Shown: piece by piece, positions 14,587 to 22,363 of the stretch
Layout: the number at the start of each line of letters is the position of its first letter
Numbering within the stretch: the stretch's first letter is position 1
Assembly: GCA_031412355.1 (NCBI GenBank)
Contig: JANOCR010000314.1
Location: forward strand, 1 to 49,351
Reading direction: 5' to 3'
Length of the DNA stretch: 49,351 nt
DNA from: JAENVT01 sp031412355
GTDB taxonomy: Bacteria; Actinomycetota; Acidimicrobiia; Acidimicrobiales; Ilumatobacteraceae
Translations under genes and position numbers: made by a program
Notes under the pieces: model-generated
Seen by the model: only the letters and a program-made list of their open reading frames with translations
Databases searched by the model: none
What the model was told of the DNA's origin: nothing

Positions 14587-16413
14587 GTGACCCCCACGAC
14601 CGACGGGCCGACCGAGCAGACGTCGAGCGCGGTGGTCGACGCAACGCGCGCGCTGCTCTGGGTTGAGTCGGGTGCTGACGCACGCCGTACCGCCGAAACG
14701 CTCGTTCAACGACTGGGTGGTGCCGTGGTGCCAGCGCGCGCCAACGACGCAGACGGGTTGCCCGCTGACATCTCGTTTGGCGATGGTGAGCCTATGGTGG
14801 CATCCGCTCCCGCCGGAAGCGACGCTCGGGTGCTTCTCGACGAGCACTTGGTCCCCTTCCTGCTCGACGCCCGGCGCGCACTCCAGCTGAGCGGTAGGGT
14901 CGAACGGCTCAACGAAGAGGCGTCGACTGACCGGCTGACGAGGCTTCCGAACCGGCGCACGCTGGAGCGTGCACTCGGCCGGCTAGAAGCGGACAACACC
15001 GTGATCATGGTCGACCTCGACCACTTCAAAGGGGTCAACGACGAATTCGGTCACCAGACCGGCGACGAGGTACTGCTTGCATTTGGCGCGGCGATGCAAT
15101 CCGTGGTCCGAGACCAGGATTTCGTGGGGCGGTTTGGGGGCGAGGAGTTCGTTGTCATCCTCCCGTCTCCACTCGGCGCCGAACCGTTTCTGAAGCGTCT
15201 GCGCGGGCGATGGTCGGAGACACGCCCGCTCCCGATCACCTTCTCTGCAGGGATAGCCCGATCGGTCGACGGCGACGCGAGCGCAGCCTTGCGTCTGGCG
15301 GATGACGCGTTGTATCGGGCCAAGGAAGCGGGACGCGATCAGTGGGTGTGGGCCCAGTCGGACGACCTTCCGAGGGATGCGATCGATGGTCGGGCGTCGC
15401 ACGTCGTTGATCAGTATCTCTCGGATGCCGTCAGCGGGTTGCGGCGCCCGGCGATCCGCACAACACTCGACCTGTTTGACAGTGGTGTCACCTACGATCG
15501 AGTGATCGTCGAGTTGCTCGCCGCAGCACAACGTGAAGTCGGAGAGAGATGGCATCGCAACCAGCTCACCGTCGCCGATGAACACATCGCCACCGGTGTC
15601 GCAGCAGCTGCCCTCGACGCGCTCGTCAGCGAGGTCGGGCCACTAGCAGGAGACGGTCAAACCGTGGTCGTGTGCGCCGAGGGCGATTGGCACTCCCTCG
15701 CCGCCCAGATGTTCGGCGAGGCGTTGCACGGCCACGGCGTCGGTGTCACAGTGCTGGGCGCCTCCACGCCCGCCCCGTACGTGGCCGAGTTGTTGTCCCG
15801 TCTCAACGCCGACTGCTTGGCGATCTCGTGCAGCCTGCCAATCTTCTTCCCTGGCGTCACCCGGCTCATCGACATCGCCCACCTTCAGGGCATTCCGGTG
15901 ATCGTCGGTGGACGCGCCTTCGGCACGGACGACAGCCGCGCCAAACGCCTTGGTGCTGACGGCTGGGCGTTGAACGCCGAAGATGCTGTCACGATCGTGC
16001 GGGGGTGGCGACTCGCTTGCCCGCACGTCGATAAGCAACCTGGATCTGTCGACTCGGCGTCGATGATCATGATGGACCAGGCAGCCGAAATCGCACATGC
16101 CGCATTGTCCAGACTGGTCGTCCGATTTCCCCAAATGGCCGGCTACAACGGCGAGCAACTGACACGCACTGAAGAGGACCTCGCGTTCAACGTACAGTTC
16201 CTCGCCGCAGCCATGCTCGTGGCCGACGACACGATCTTCACCGAGTTCCTGGGATGGCTCCAGAGCCTCCTATCCAGCCGCGGTGTCCCTGAAACAGCGC
16301 TTCCATCCGGCCTCGAAGCACTCAGGCCCGGCGTTCACGATGTGTCACCCGACGGCGCTCGGCTTCTCGACCTCGGTCACCGAACACTGGTCGACGCCTC
16401 GACCCGCACCTAG
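14587..16413 (+). CDS. GGDEF diguanylate cyclase with cobalamin-binding photoreceptor and globin-like C-terminal domain (photocobilin-like)
   Basis: A 608-residue protein from a GTG. Residues about 1-110 are of unknown type. A GGDEF domain lies at about 112-260 (DRLTRLPNRRTLERAL) with an active GGEEF motif and an RxxD inhibitory site (RDQD) five residues before it. Residues about 290-345 form a helical cap with the Wx9EH motif of CarH-type light sensors (W322, E332, H333). A Rossmann-like B12 domain follows with GDWHSLA, where H369 would be the cobalt ligand (DxHxxG with Ala for Gly). About residues 490-580 form a helical, globin-like region (RTEEDLAFNVQFLAAAMLVADD). This order matches photocobilins, described receptors that combine adenosylcobalamin and biliverdin, some with diguanylate cyclase domains. 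Light-controlled c-di-GMP synthesis is the likely role. Confidence 0.88.
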   Translation: MTPTTDGPTEQTSSAVVDATRALLWVESGADARRTAETLVQRLGGAVVPARANDADGLPADISFGDGEPMVASAPAGSDARVLLDEHLVPFLLDARRALQLSGRVERLNEEASTDRLTRLPNRRTLERALGRLEADNTVIMVDLDHFKGVNDEFGHQTGDEVLLAFGAAMQSVVRDQDFVGRFGGEEFVVILPSPLGAEPFLKRLRGRWSETRPLPITFSAGIARSVDGDASAALRLADDALYRAKEAGRDQWVWAQSDDLPRDAIDGRASHVVDQYLSDAVSGLRRPAIRTTLDLFDSGVTYDRVIVELLAAAQREVGERWHRNQLTVADEHIATGVAAAALDALVSEVGPLAGDGQTVVVCAEGDWHSLAAQMFGEALHGHGVGVTVLGASTPAPYVAELLSRLNADCLAISCSLPIFFPGVTRLIDIAHLQGIPVIVGGRAFGTDDSRAKRLGADGWALNAEDAVTIVRGWRLACPHVDKQPGSVDSASMIMMDQAAEIAHAALSRLVVRFPQMAGYNGEQLTRTEEDLAFNVQFLAAAMLVADDTIFTEFLGWLQSLLSSRGVPETALPSGLEALRPGVHDVSPDGARLLDLGHRTLVDASTRT

Positions 16414-16481
16414 CGGTCGTGGAACGGCCCGTGGCCGAGCATGCCTCGGTCGGCACTTCCACGAACACGCCGCCGCGGTGC

Positions 16482-16497
16482 GAGGCGGATGCGCCTC
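16482..16497 (+). terminator. Short hairpin after the photoreceptor gene
   Basis: GAGGCG, loop GATG, CGCCTC: a perfect 6-bp stem 69 bp after the stop codon, without a T-run. It is a weak terminator candidate. Confidence 0.3.
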
Positions 16498-16506
16498 TCG
16501 TGATCT

Positions 16507-16553
16507 CTGTGTCAGCTCAATGAATGACTGGCTCGTTCTATGAGCTGACACGG
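16507..16553. repeat. Palindromic intergenic repeat, copy 1
   Basis: GTGTCAGCTCA (16509-16519) is perfectly mirrored by TGAGCTGACAC (16541-16551) around a 21-base loop, and the stem extends by two more pairs. It lies between the photoreceptor gene and the convergent tRNA-Arg gene. A related element in the opposite orientation lies at 39404-39444. It could be a REP-like dispersed repeat that also works as a bidirectional terminator. Confidence 0.7.
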
Positions 16554-16605
16554 AGTCGGAGCAGTAGCGAACTCCCCGGGTCCGATCTCCTGAGAGATCA
16601 CACAG

Positions 16606-16678
16606 CGCCCTCGGCATGATTCGAACATGCGACACACGGTTCCGGAAACCGATGCTCTATCCCCTGAGCTACGAGGGC
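16606..16678 (-). tRNA. tRNA-Arg (anticodon CCG)
   Basis: The minus strand folds into a complete 73-nt cloverleaf: acceptor GCCCTCG/CGAGGGC, D-stem GCTC/GAGC, anticodon loop TTCCGGA (anticodon CCG, reading CGG), T-stem GCATG/CATGC with loop TTCGAAT, discriminator G. CCA is not encoded. The outermost anticodon-stem pair is U27-U43, a mismatch. It is divergent from argS, 112 bp apart. Confidence 0.96.
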
Positions 16679-16790
16679 GGGATGCCAGCGAGGATAGCGA
16701 CGAACATGCGCCGGAACTGCAGAGCCGTGTGTAAGCAGCACGGAAAGCAGCATGTAGAACGAATACGTGCACGAGTACGATCGACCCTTC

Positions 16791-18545
16791 ATGGCTGATC
16801 CCCTCGTCATCGTTGCCGACTTGCTGGCACCGGCGTTCGCTGCAGTGGCCGCTGGCGATGGCGCTGTCGATCCCGTGGTGCGACCCAGCGATCGTGCCGA
16901 CGCCCAGGCGAACGGGGCGCTGGCCCTTGCCAAGCAGCTCGGTCGCACACCGCGCGACGTGGCCATCGACGTCGTCGCCGCTTCGGATCTGGCCGGCAAG
17001 GCAACGCTGGAGGTCGCCGGGCCGGGTTTCATCAACGTCACGTTCGAAGAGTCGTTCCTGAAGGAGCAACTCGAATCGCTCGAAGGCGACGATCGCCTCG
17101 GCGTGCGGTCGGCAGAGCTCGTCGAGCGCGTGGTCGTCGACTACTCGGCGCCGAACATCGCCAAGGAGATGCACATCGGGCACTTGCGCACGACCGTGAT
17201 CGGCGACGCGTTGGTCCGCTTGCTCGAGTTCTCTGGGCACACCGTGATTCGCGAGAACCACGTCGGCGACTGGGGCACGCCGTTCGGCATGTTGATCGAG
17301 CACATGCTCGACATCGGCGAGACCGAGGCGGCCTCGGAACTGAGCGTCGGCGACCTGGACGGGTTCTACAAGCAGGCCAGAACCAAGTTCGACGCCGGCC
17401 AGGCGTTCCAGGACCGTGCCCGCAACCGGGTCGTGATGCTGCAGGGTGGCGATCCCGAGACGCTGCGATTGTGGAAGCTGCTCGTTGATCTCAGCATGCA
17501 GTACTTCGATGGCCTCTATCGAAAGCTCGGCGTGCTGCTGACCCACGGCGATCTCGCCGGCGAGAGCATGTACAACGACCTCCTGCCCGAAGTCGTCGAG
17601 CGACTGCGGACTGCCGGCCTGCTGCAGGAGAGTGATGGTGCGGAGGTCGTGTTCCCGCCCGGATACACCAATCGCGAAGGCGAGCCGTTGCCGCTGATCG
17701 TCCAGAAGCGCGATGGCGGCTTCAACTACGGCAGCAGTGATCTGGCCTGTGTGCTCGACCGAGTCGAGCGCGTCAAGGCCACGCTGCTGCTCTACGTGGT
17801 CGGTGCCCCGCAGGCTCAGCATCTGGCGATGGTCTTCGATGTCGCCGCGATGGCCGGCTGGCTGCGACCACCCACCCGCGCCGTCCATGTGACCTTCGGC
17901 AACGTTCTCGGCCCCGATCGCAAGATGCTGAAGAGCCGCACCGGCGAGCCGGTGAGGTTCGTCGATGTCGTCGACGAAGCAATCGAGCGCGCCACGGCAA
18001 GTGTTCGCGAGAAGAACCCGAGCCTGCCCGACGACGAGCAGATCGACATCGGTCGCATGGTCGGCACCGGCGCACTGAAGTACGCGGACCTGTCGACCGA
18101 TCGGATCAAGGACTACGTCTTCGACTGGGATCGCATGCTGGCGTTCGAGGGCAACACGGCTCCTTACCTGCAGTACGCCCACGCAAGGATCCGGTCCATC
18201 CTGCGCAAGGCCGGCGAGCCAGACACCGGCGCCACCGATACCAGTGCCACAGAAACTAGAGACGGTGTCGAGCCGCAGCTGGTCGAAGAGGAACGGCACC
18301 TGATCCTTCAACTTCTGCAGTTCGACGCGGCCATCCACGACACGCTCGACAGGTACAGCCCGCACAGATTGTGCACCTACCTGTTCGAACTGGCTCAGAG
18401 CTTCACGTCGTTCTACGAGGCCTGCCCGGTGCTGAAGGCCGATCCGCAGACGCGGGTTTTCAGAATTCGGCTTTGCGGGCAGACTGCCCGGGTGCTCGCC
18501 AAGGGTCTCGATCTGCTGGGTATCGAGGCACCGGAGCGCATGTGA
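16791..18545 (+). CDS. argS: Arginyl-tRNA synthetase
   Basis: 584 residues, normal for the class I enzyme that charges tRNA-Arg. The N-terminal tRNA-binding domain (GPGFINVTF) is followed by the HIGH motif (APNIAKEMHIGHLRTTVIGD) and the KMSK-equivalent KMLKSRTGEP. The C-terminal anticodon-binding helical domain includes YLQYAHARIRSILRKAG. The ATG at 16791 is chosen; an in-frame GTG at 16767 would add eight residues. Its stop overlaps the lysA GTG by 4 bp, an arrangement known from many actinobacteria. A cognate tRNA-Arg gene lies just upstream in divergent orientation. Confidence 0.97.
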   Translation: MADPLVIVADLLAPAFAAVAAGDGAVDPVVRPSDRADAQANGALALAKQLGRTPRDVAIDVVAASDLAGKATLEVAGPGFINVTFEESFLKEQLESLEGDDRLGVRSAELVERVVVDYSAPNIAKEMHIGHLRTTVIGDALVRLLEFSGHTVIRENHVGDWGTPFGMLIEHMLDIGETEAASELSVGDLDGFYKQARTKFDAGQAFQDRARNRVVMLQGGDPETLRLWKLLVDLSMQYFDGLYRKLGVLLTHGDLAGESMYNDLLPEVVERLRTAGLLQESDGAEVVFPPGYTNREGEPLPLIVQKRDGGFNYGSSDLACVLDRVERVKATLLLYVVGAPQAQHLAMVFDVAAMAGWLRPPTRAVHVTFGNVLGPDRKMLKSRTGEPVRFVDVVDEAIERATASVREKNPSLPDDEQIDIGRMVGTGALKYADLSTDRIKDYVFDWDRMLAFEGNTAPYLQYAHARIRSILRKAGEPDTGATDTSATETRDGVEPQLVEEERHLILQLLQFDAAIHDTLDRYSPHRLCTYLFELAQSFTSFYEACPVLKADPQTRVFRIRLCGQTARVLAKGLDLLGIEAPERM

Positions 18546-19816
18546 CGGCGATCCCCCTGTCGCTGTTGCCCGACACTGCGGAGGTGTTGCCCGACGGTTC
18601 GTTGTCGATCGGCGGTTGTGGCGTGCTCGATGTCGTAGCCGAGTTCGGTACGCCCGTGTTCATCTACGACGAATCCCATCTGCGGTCGCGCTGTCGCGAG
18701 GCGGTCGCTGCCTTCGGGCCTGACCGCGCCGTCTACGCGACCAAGGCGTTCTTGTGCAAGGCCATGGCCCGGCTCGCCTACGACGAAGGGATGTTGCTCG
18801 ACGTGGCAAGCGGCGGCGAGATGTACGTTGCCTTGGCCGCCGGCGTACCCGCCGACGCACTGACCTTCCACGGCAACAACAAGAGCAACGACGAGTTGCG
18901 CGCGGCGATCACGAACGGCGTGCGGCACATCGTGGTCGACAGCTTCGATGAGCTCGATCGCCTCGACGCGTTGCATGCAGAGGGCCTATCGGCTCCGGCG
19001 GTCCTGGCGCGCATCACGCCGGGGGTGCACGCCCACACACACGAGTTCATCGCCACCGGGCAGGACGACAGCAAGTTTGGCTTCAACCTCGGCAACGGCG
19101 ACGCAGGTCGCGCCGTCGATCGCATGCGCCGCTCGAGCAGCGTCGAACTGGTCGGCGTGCACTGCCACATCGGTTCCAACGTGTTCGCAGCCTCGAACTT
19201 CGCCAAAGCCGCCGAAGTGATGGCCGGGTTTGCCGTGCCGCTCGATCTTCCCGAGCTCGTGCTGGGTGGCGGCCTCGGCGTGGCGTACGTGGAGGGCGAG
19301 GAAGCTCCATCGATCACCCAGTGGGGCAACGTGTTGCTCGATGCGTGTGCAGCGCTGGGTGTGCGCAGCCGGGTCAGCGTCGAGCCCGGCCGTGCGATCG
19401 TGGCCGACGCGGCGATCACCGTGTACACGGTCGGCACGATCAAGCACATCCCCGGCGTGCGGACGTACATCGCGGTCGATGGAGGGATGAGCGACAACCC
19501 CCGCCCGGTGCTGTACGGCAGTGGATACGAGGCCTTCCTTCCCGCCGAAGTCGCCGCCACACGAACGTTGCGCGCCCGCCTGGTCGGCAAGCACTGCGAG
19601 AGCGGCGACGTCTTGATCTTCGACGCACTGCTTCCAACAAAAACCGCGGTGGGTGATATTGTCGCCACGCCTGTTACGGGTGCCTACGGACGCAGCATGG
19701 CCAGCAACTACAACATGCTGACCAGACCCCCAGTGGTGTTCGTCGGCGACGGTGTGGCCAGGGCCGTCGTGCGCCGGGAATCACTGGAAGACCTGGTGCA
19801 ATGCGATCTCGACTGA
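18542..19816 (+). CDS. lysA: Diaminopimelate decarboxylase
   Basis: 424 residues; PLP enzyme for the last step of lysine synthesis (meso-DAP to L-lysine). The PLP lysine is in VYATKAFLCKAM. Further family marks are HGNNKSNDEL, GVHCHIGSNVF, ELVLGGGLGVAY, EPGRAIVADA, DGGMSDNPRP and the C-terminal GKHCESGD and GAYGRSMASNYN. The GTG start overlaps the argS stop (GTGA), so it is translationally coupled to argS. The 3' end overlaps the next gene by 16 bp. Confidence 0.96.
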   Translation: MTAIPLSLLPDTAEVLPDGSLSIGGCGVLDVVAEFGTPVFIYDESHLRSRCREAVAAFGPDRAVYATKAFLCKAMARLAYDEGMLLDVASGGEMYVALAAGVPADALTFHGNNKSNDELRAAITNGVRHIVVDSFDELDRLDALHAEGLSAPAVLARITPGVHAHTHEFIATGQDDSKFGFNLGNGDAGRAVDRMRRSSSVELVGVHCHIGSNVFAASNFAKAAEVMAGFAVPLDLPELVLGGGLGVAYVEGEEAPSITQWGNVLLDACAALGVRSRVSVEPGRAIVADAAITVYTVGTIKHIPGVRTYIAVDGGMSDNPRPVLYGSGYEAFLPAEVAATRTLRARLVGKHCESGDVLIFDALLPTKTAVGDIVATPVTGAYGRSMASNYNMLTRPPVVFVGDGVARAVVRRESLEDLVQCDLD

Positions 19817-20265
19817 TCGGAAACCTGCTGGGGTTGGTCAAGCGCGGTCGCCCGACGCCCCGACCACCCCGGCCAGCCCGGACACCCCAGCGACGGCCGG
19901 GCGACGACCTGCACATCGAATACTCCCCGAGCCTCGACGGCGATCCCGACCCTGGCGAAGTGGTATGGACCTGGGTGCCGTACGAGGATGACCCATCCCA
20001 GGGCAAGGACCGGCCCGTCGTGATCATCGGTCGCCGGCGCGACAAACTGCTCGCCGTGCCGCTGACGTCGAAACCTCACGCCGACGAGTTGCAGGTGGAG
20101 GTCGGTCGGGGCAAGTGGGATCGCCAAGGACGAGTGAGCTATGCCAAGGTCGAACGGCTGCTGGAGGTCGATCCAAAGCGCGTTCGGCGTGAAGGCGCGG
20201 TGCTCGAACGTATGCATTTCGACCTCGTAGCCGCCGGAGTGCGTCGTGTGCACCGCGCTCCGTGA
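19801..20265 (+). CDS. PemK/MazF-like toxin-family protein
   Basis: 154 residues. After a basic, proline-rich N-terminus (about 1-45) comes a PemK/MazF-type small beta-barrel: GEVVWTWVPYEDDPSQGKDRPVVIIGRR, with the RPVVIIG segment typical of the family, then AVPLTSKPH. MazF/PemK toxins are ribonucleases paired with a small antitoxin; none is visible next to this gene. The ATG lies inside the lysA 3' end, in another frame, so expression is tied to the argS-lysA unit. It may be a solitary or domesticated member and not a true toxin. Confidence 0.8.
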   Translation: MRSRLIGNLLGLVKRGRPTPRPPRPARTPQRRPGDDLHIEYSPSLDGDPDPGEVVWTWVPYEDDPSQGKDRPVVIIGRRRDKLLAVPLTSKPHADELQVEVGRGKWDRQGRVSYAKVERLLEVDPKRVRREGAVLERMHFDLVAAGVRRVHRAP

Positions 20266-20284
20266 AATTGACCTGAAAAGTGTG

Positions 20285-20300
20285 TGGGCCGAACGGCCCA
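20285..20300 (+). terminator. Hairpin after the PemK-like gene
   Basis: TGGGCC, loop GAAC, GGCCCA: a perfect 6-bp stem 20 bp after the stop, followed by a mixed sequence without a strong T-run. It probably ends the argS-lysA-pemK transcript. Confidence 0.45.
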
Positions 20301-20378
20301 ATCAGGCTTCTATCGCTGTACGTAGCGGTTCTTGACGAATACTGTACGTATCACCCCATCGCGGGGAGTACGGCGGGA

Positions 20379-21023
20379 ATGGTCCAAGTGAAGCTCTCTC
20401 AACTCATCATTGCTGCCGGAATCACCGCCGCCAGCCTCGTCGGATTCGGCGGAAATGCACACGCTGCACCCACAGCTAGTACTGCGGGCGTTGCGTGCGT
20501 GAACGGCGACGGCGTGATGCAACTGGCTATCACCAATCCGGCGGCCGACACTGCGGCCGAGTTCGTGGTCACCAATCCCGAAACGTTCGTCGCCTCCGTA
20601 ATCGACCTGGCACCCGGTGCCTCCCAGGTAGTCACGGTCGGCGGCCTCGCTGATGGCTCGGTGGTCGTGCCCGTCCAGTTCAACGGCAACGACGCCAGCG
20701 TCAGCACGACGATCGCCTGCGACACCACGCCGTGTGTCGACGGTGTGCTGACGACCGTCACCGACGACAACGGGGTTCAGCATCAGGCATGCGTCGCCTC
20801 GGCCGCCGAGCCGGCGGTAGCGGCCCCGGCAGCGAATCCGGCTGCGAATCCGGCCAGGGCCTCGCTGCTGCCACAGTCCACGCCGACGACCGGTGCAGCG
20901 CAACTACCGGCGACGGGGTCCGGAACCACCGGCGGTCTGGTGATTGCGGCAGTGCTGGTCGGCATGGGATCGGTGGCCTCGCTGCTGAGCCGCCGCAAGC
21001 CGGTCAGTCGCCACAAGCCCTGA
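20379..21023 (+). CDS. LPXTG-anchored secreted protein of unknown function
   Basis: 214 residues. A signal peptide (VKLSQLIIAAGITAASLVGFGGNAHA) precedes a beta-rich domain with four Cys (ACVNGDG, ACDTTPC, HQACVAS) that resembles an Ig-like or adhesive fold. An Ala/Pro linker (AAPAANPAANPA) leads to a sortase signal: LPATG, a hydrophobic segment (GLVIAAVLVGMGSVASLL) and SRRKP. It should be fixed to the cell wall by a sortase not seen in this window. The ATG at 20379 is chosen because the signal peptide starts there; the longer frame from 20280 runs through the upstream hairpin. Confidence 0.85.
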   Translation: MVQVKLSQLIIAAGITAASLVGFGGNAHAAPTASTAGVACVNGDGVMQLAITNPAADTAAEFVVTNPETFVASVIDLAPGASQVVTVGGLADGSVVVPVQFNGNDASVSTTIACDTTPCVDGVLTTVTDDNGVQHQACVASAAEPAVAAPAANPAANPARASLLPQSTPTTGAAQLPATGSGTTGGLVIAAVLVGMGSVASLLSRRKPVSRHKP

Positions 21024-21074
21024 CCTGGCGCAAAGGGTTTCGACGGCGACGCCGCAACCCGTAGCCTTCCGGCC

Positions 21075-22361
21075 GTGACCAAGCTCGTGCGGATCGGTGT
21101 TCTGGGGTGCGGCAATGTCGGTTCGGCCTTCGTGAAGCTGGTCACGGCACAGCAAGCCACCATCGAAGCGCGCACGGGTGTTCGTCTCGAGGTTGGTGCG
21201 GTGGCCGTGCGCAACCTCAGTCGCGAACGCGATGTCGATCTGGCCGATGGCGTGCTGACCCGCGACGCTCACGCGGTGGTCGCCGATGCGTCGATCGATC
21301 TGGTGGTCGAGGTGATCGGCGGCATCGAACCGGCGCGCGAGCTGATCACAGCAGCGCTGCGTGCCGGCAAGCCGGTCGTCACGGCGAACAAGGAGCTGCT
21401 GGCCAACGTCGGCACCGAGTTGTTCGCAGTCAGTGATGACGCGGGGGTGGATCTGCTTTTCGAGGCGGCGGTTGCCGGCGGTATCCCGATCATCCGGGCG
21501 TTGCGCGAGAGCCTGCGCGGCGAGCCGATCACTCGGGTGATGGGCATCATCAACGGAACCACCAACTTCATCCTCACCAAGATGACCGAAGAGGGCGCGG
21601 ACTACGGGGTTGCGCTGGCAGAGGCTCAGGCGCTGGGCTTTGCCGAACGCGATCCAACGGCCGACGTGGAAGGCTTCGACGCGGGTGCCAAGGCAGCGAT
21701 CATGGCATCGATTGCCTTCGGATCGAAGGTCGTGGCCGGCGACGTGTATCACGAGGGGATCAGCGGGATCACCGCTGCCGACATCAGCATGGCCAAACGT
21801 CTGGGATACGTCGTCAAGCTCTTGGGCATCGCCGAGATCGACGCCGCGACCGGTGATATCGCGGTGCGCGTTCACCCGGCCATGGTCCCTATCGGCCATC
21901 CCCTGGCCAGCGTCAATGGCAGCTACAACGCCGTCTTCGTGGAGGGGGCCGCCGTTGGGTCCTTGATGTTCTATGGACGCGGTGCCGGCGGATCTCCGAC
22001 CGCCAGCGCCGTGCTCGGCGACGTGATCGACGCCGCGGTCAACTTGTCGAAGGGCACCCACGGCTCGATCGGCACGTTCGGCAGAGCCCACATCCGGGCA
22101 ATTGACGAGACGTCGGCCGAGTACCTGCTGAGCCTCGACGTGGCCGACCGGCCAGGCGTGCTGCACGCGGTCACGGGGGTATTCGCGCGGCACGATGTCA
22201 GCATCCGCGCTGCCGAGCAAGAAGGCAACGGGCCAGAAGCGAGGCTGGTGTTCATTACCCACGAGGCGCGCGAGTCGGCTGTGCAGGCCACGGTGCGCGA
22301 ACTGCGCGACCTCGATGTGGTTCGCAACGTCGGCGGGTTGCTTCGTGTGATCGGCGCCTGA
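21075..22361 (+). CDS. hom: Homoserine dehydrogenase
   Basis: 428 residues from a GTG, the usual length for the monofunctional enzyme with an ACT domain. It reduces aspartate semialdehyde to homoserine with NAD(P)H for threonine and methionine synthesis. Seen: Rossmann motif GVLGCGNVGSAFV, VTANKELLA, the catalytic-domain signature MGIINGTTNFIL and GLAERDPTAD-like GFAERDPTADVEGFDAG. The C-terminal ACT domain (ADRPGVLHAVTGVFARHDVSIRA) should mediate feedback by threonine. thrC starts 2 bp after the stop. Confidence 0.96.
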   Translation: MTKLVRIGVLGCGNVGSAFVKLVTAQQATIEARTGVRLEVGAVAVRNLSRERDVDLADGVLTRDAHAVVADASIDLVVEVIGGIEPARELITAALRAGKPVVTANKELLANVGTELFAVSDDAGVDLLFEAAVAGGIPIIRALRESLRGEPITRVMGIINGTTNFILTKMTEEGADYGVALAEAQALGFAERDPTADVEGFDAGAKAAIMASIAFGSKVVAGDVYHEGISGITAADISMAKRLGYVVKLLGIAEIDAATGDIAVRVHPAMVPIGHPLASVNGSYNAVFVEGAAVGSLMFYGRGAGGSPTASAVLGDVIDAAVNLSKGTHGSIGTFGRAHIRAIDETSAEYLLSLDVADRPGVLHAVTGVFARHDVSIRAAEQEGNGPEARLVFITHEARESAVQATVRELRDLDVVRNVGGLLRVIGA

Positions 22362-22363
22362 GC

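Noticed and set aside
16606..16678. tRNA-Arg as an integration (att) site
   Set aside because: No integrase, no direct repeat of the tRNA 3' end and no foreign-looking genes nearby.
16512..18365. Minus-strand open frame of 617 codons opposite argS
   Set aside because: Antisense to a complete argS and runs across the tRNA gene.
18371..21074. Lysine riboswitch or T-box upstream of lysA or hom
   Set aside because: lysA overlaps argS and leaves no leader, and the 51-bp gap before hom is too short for either element.
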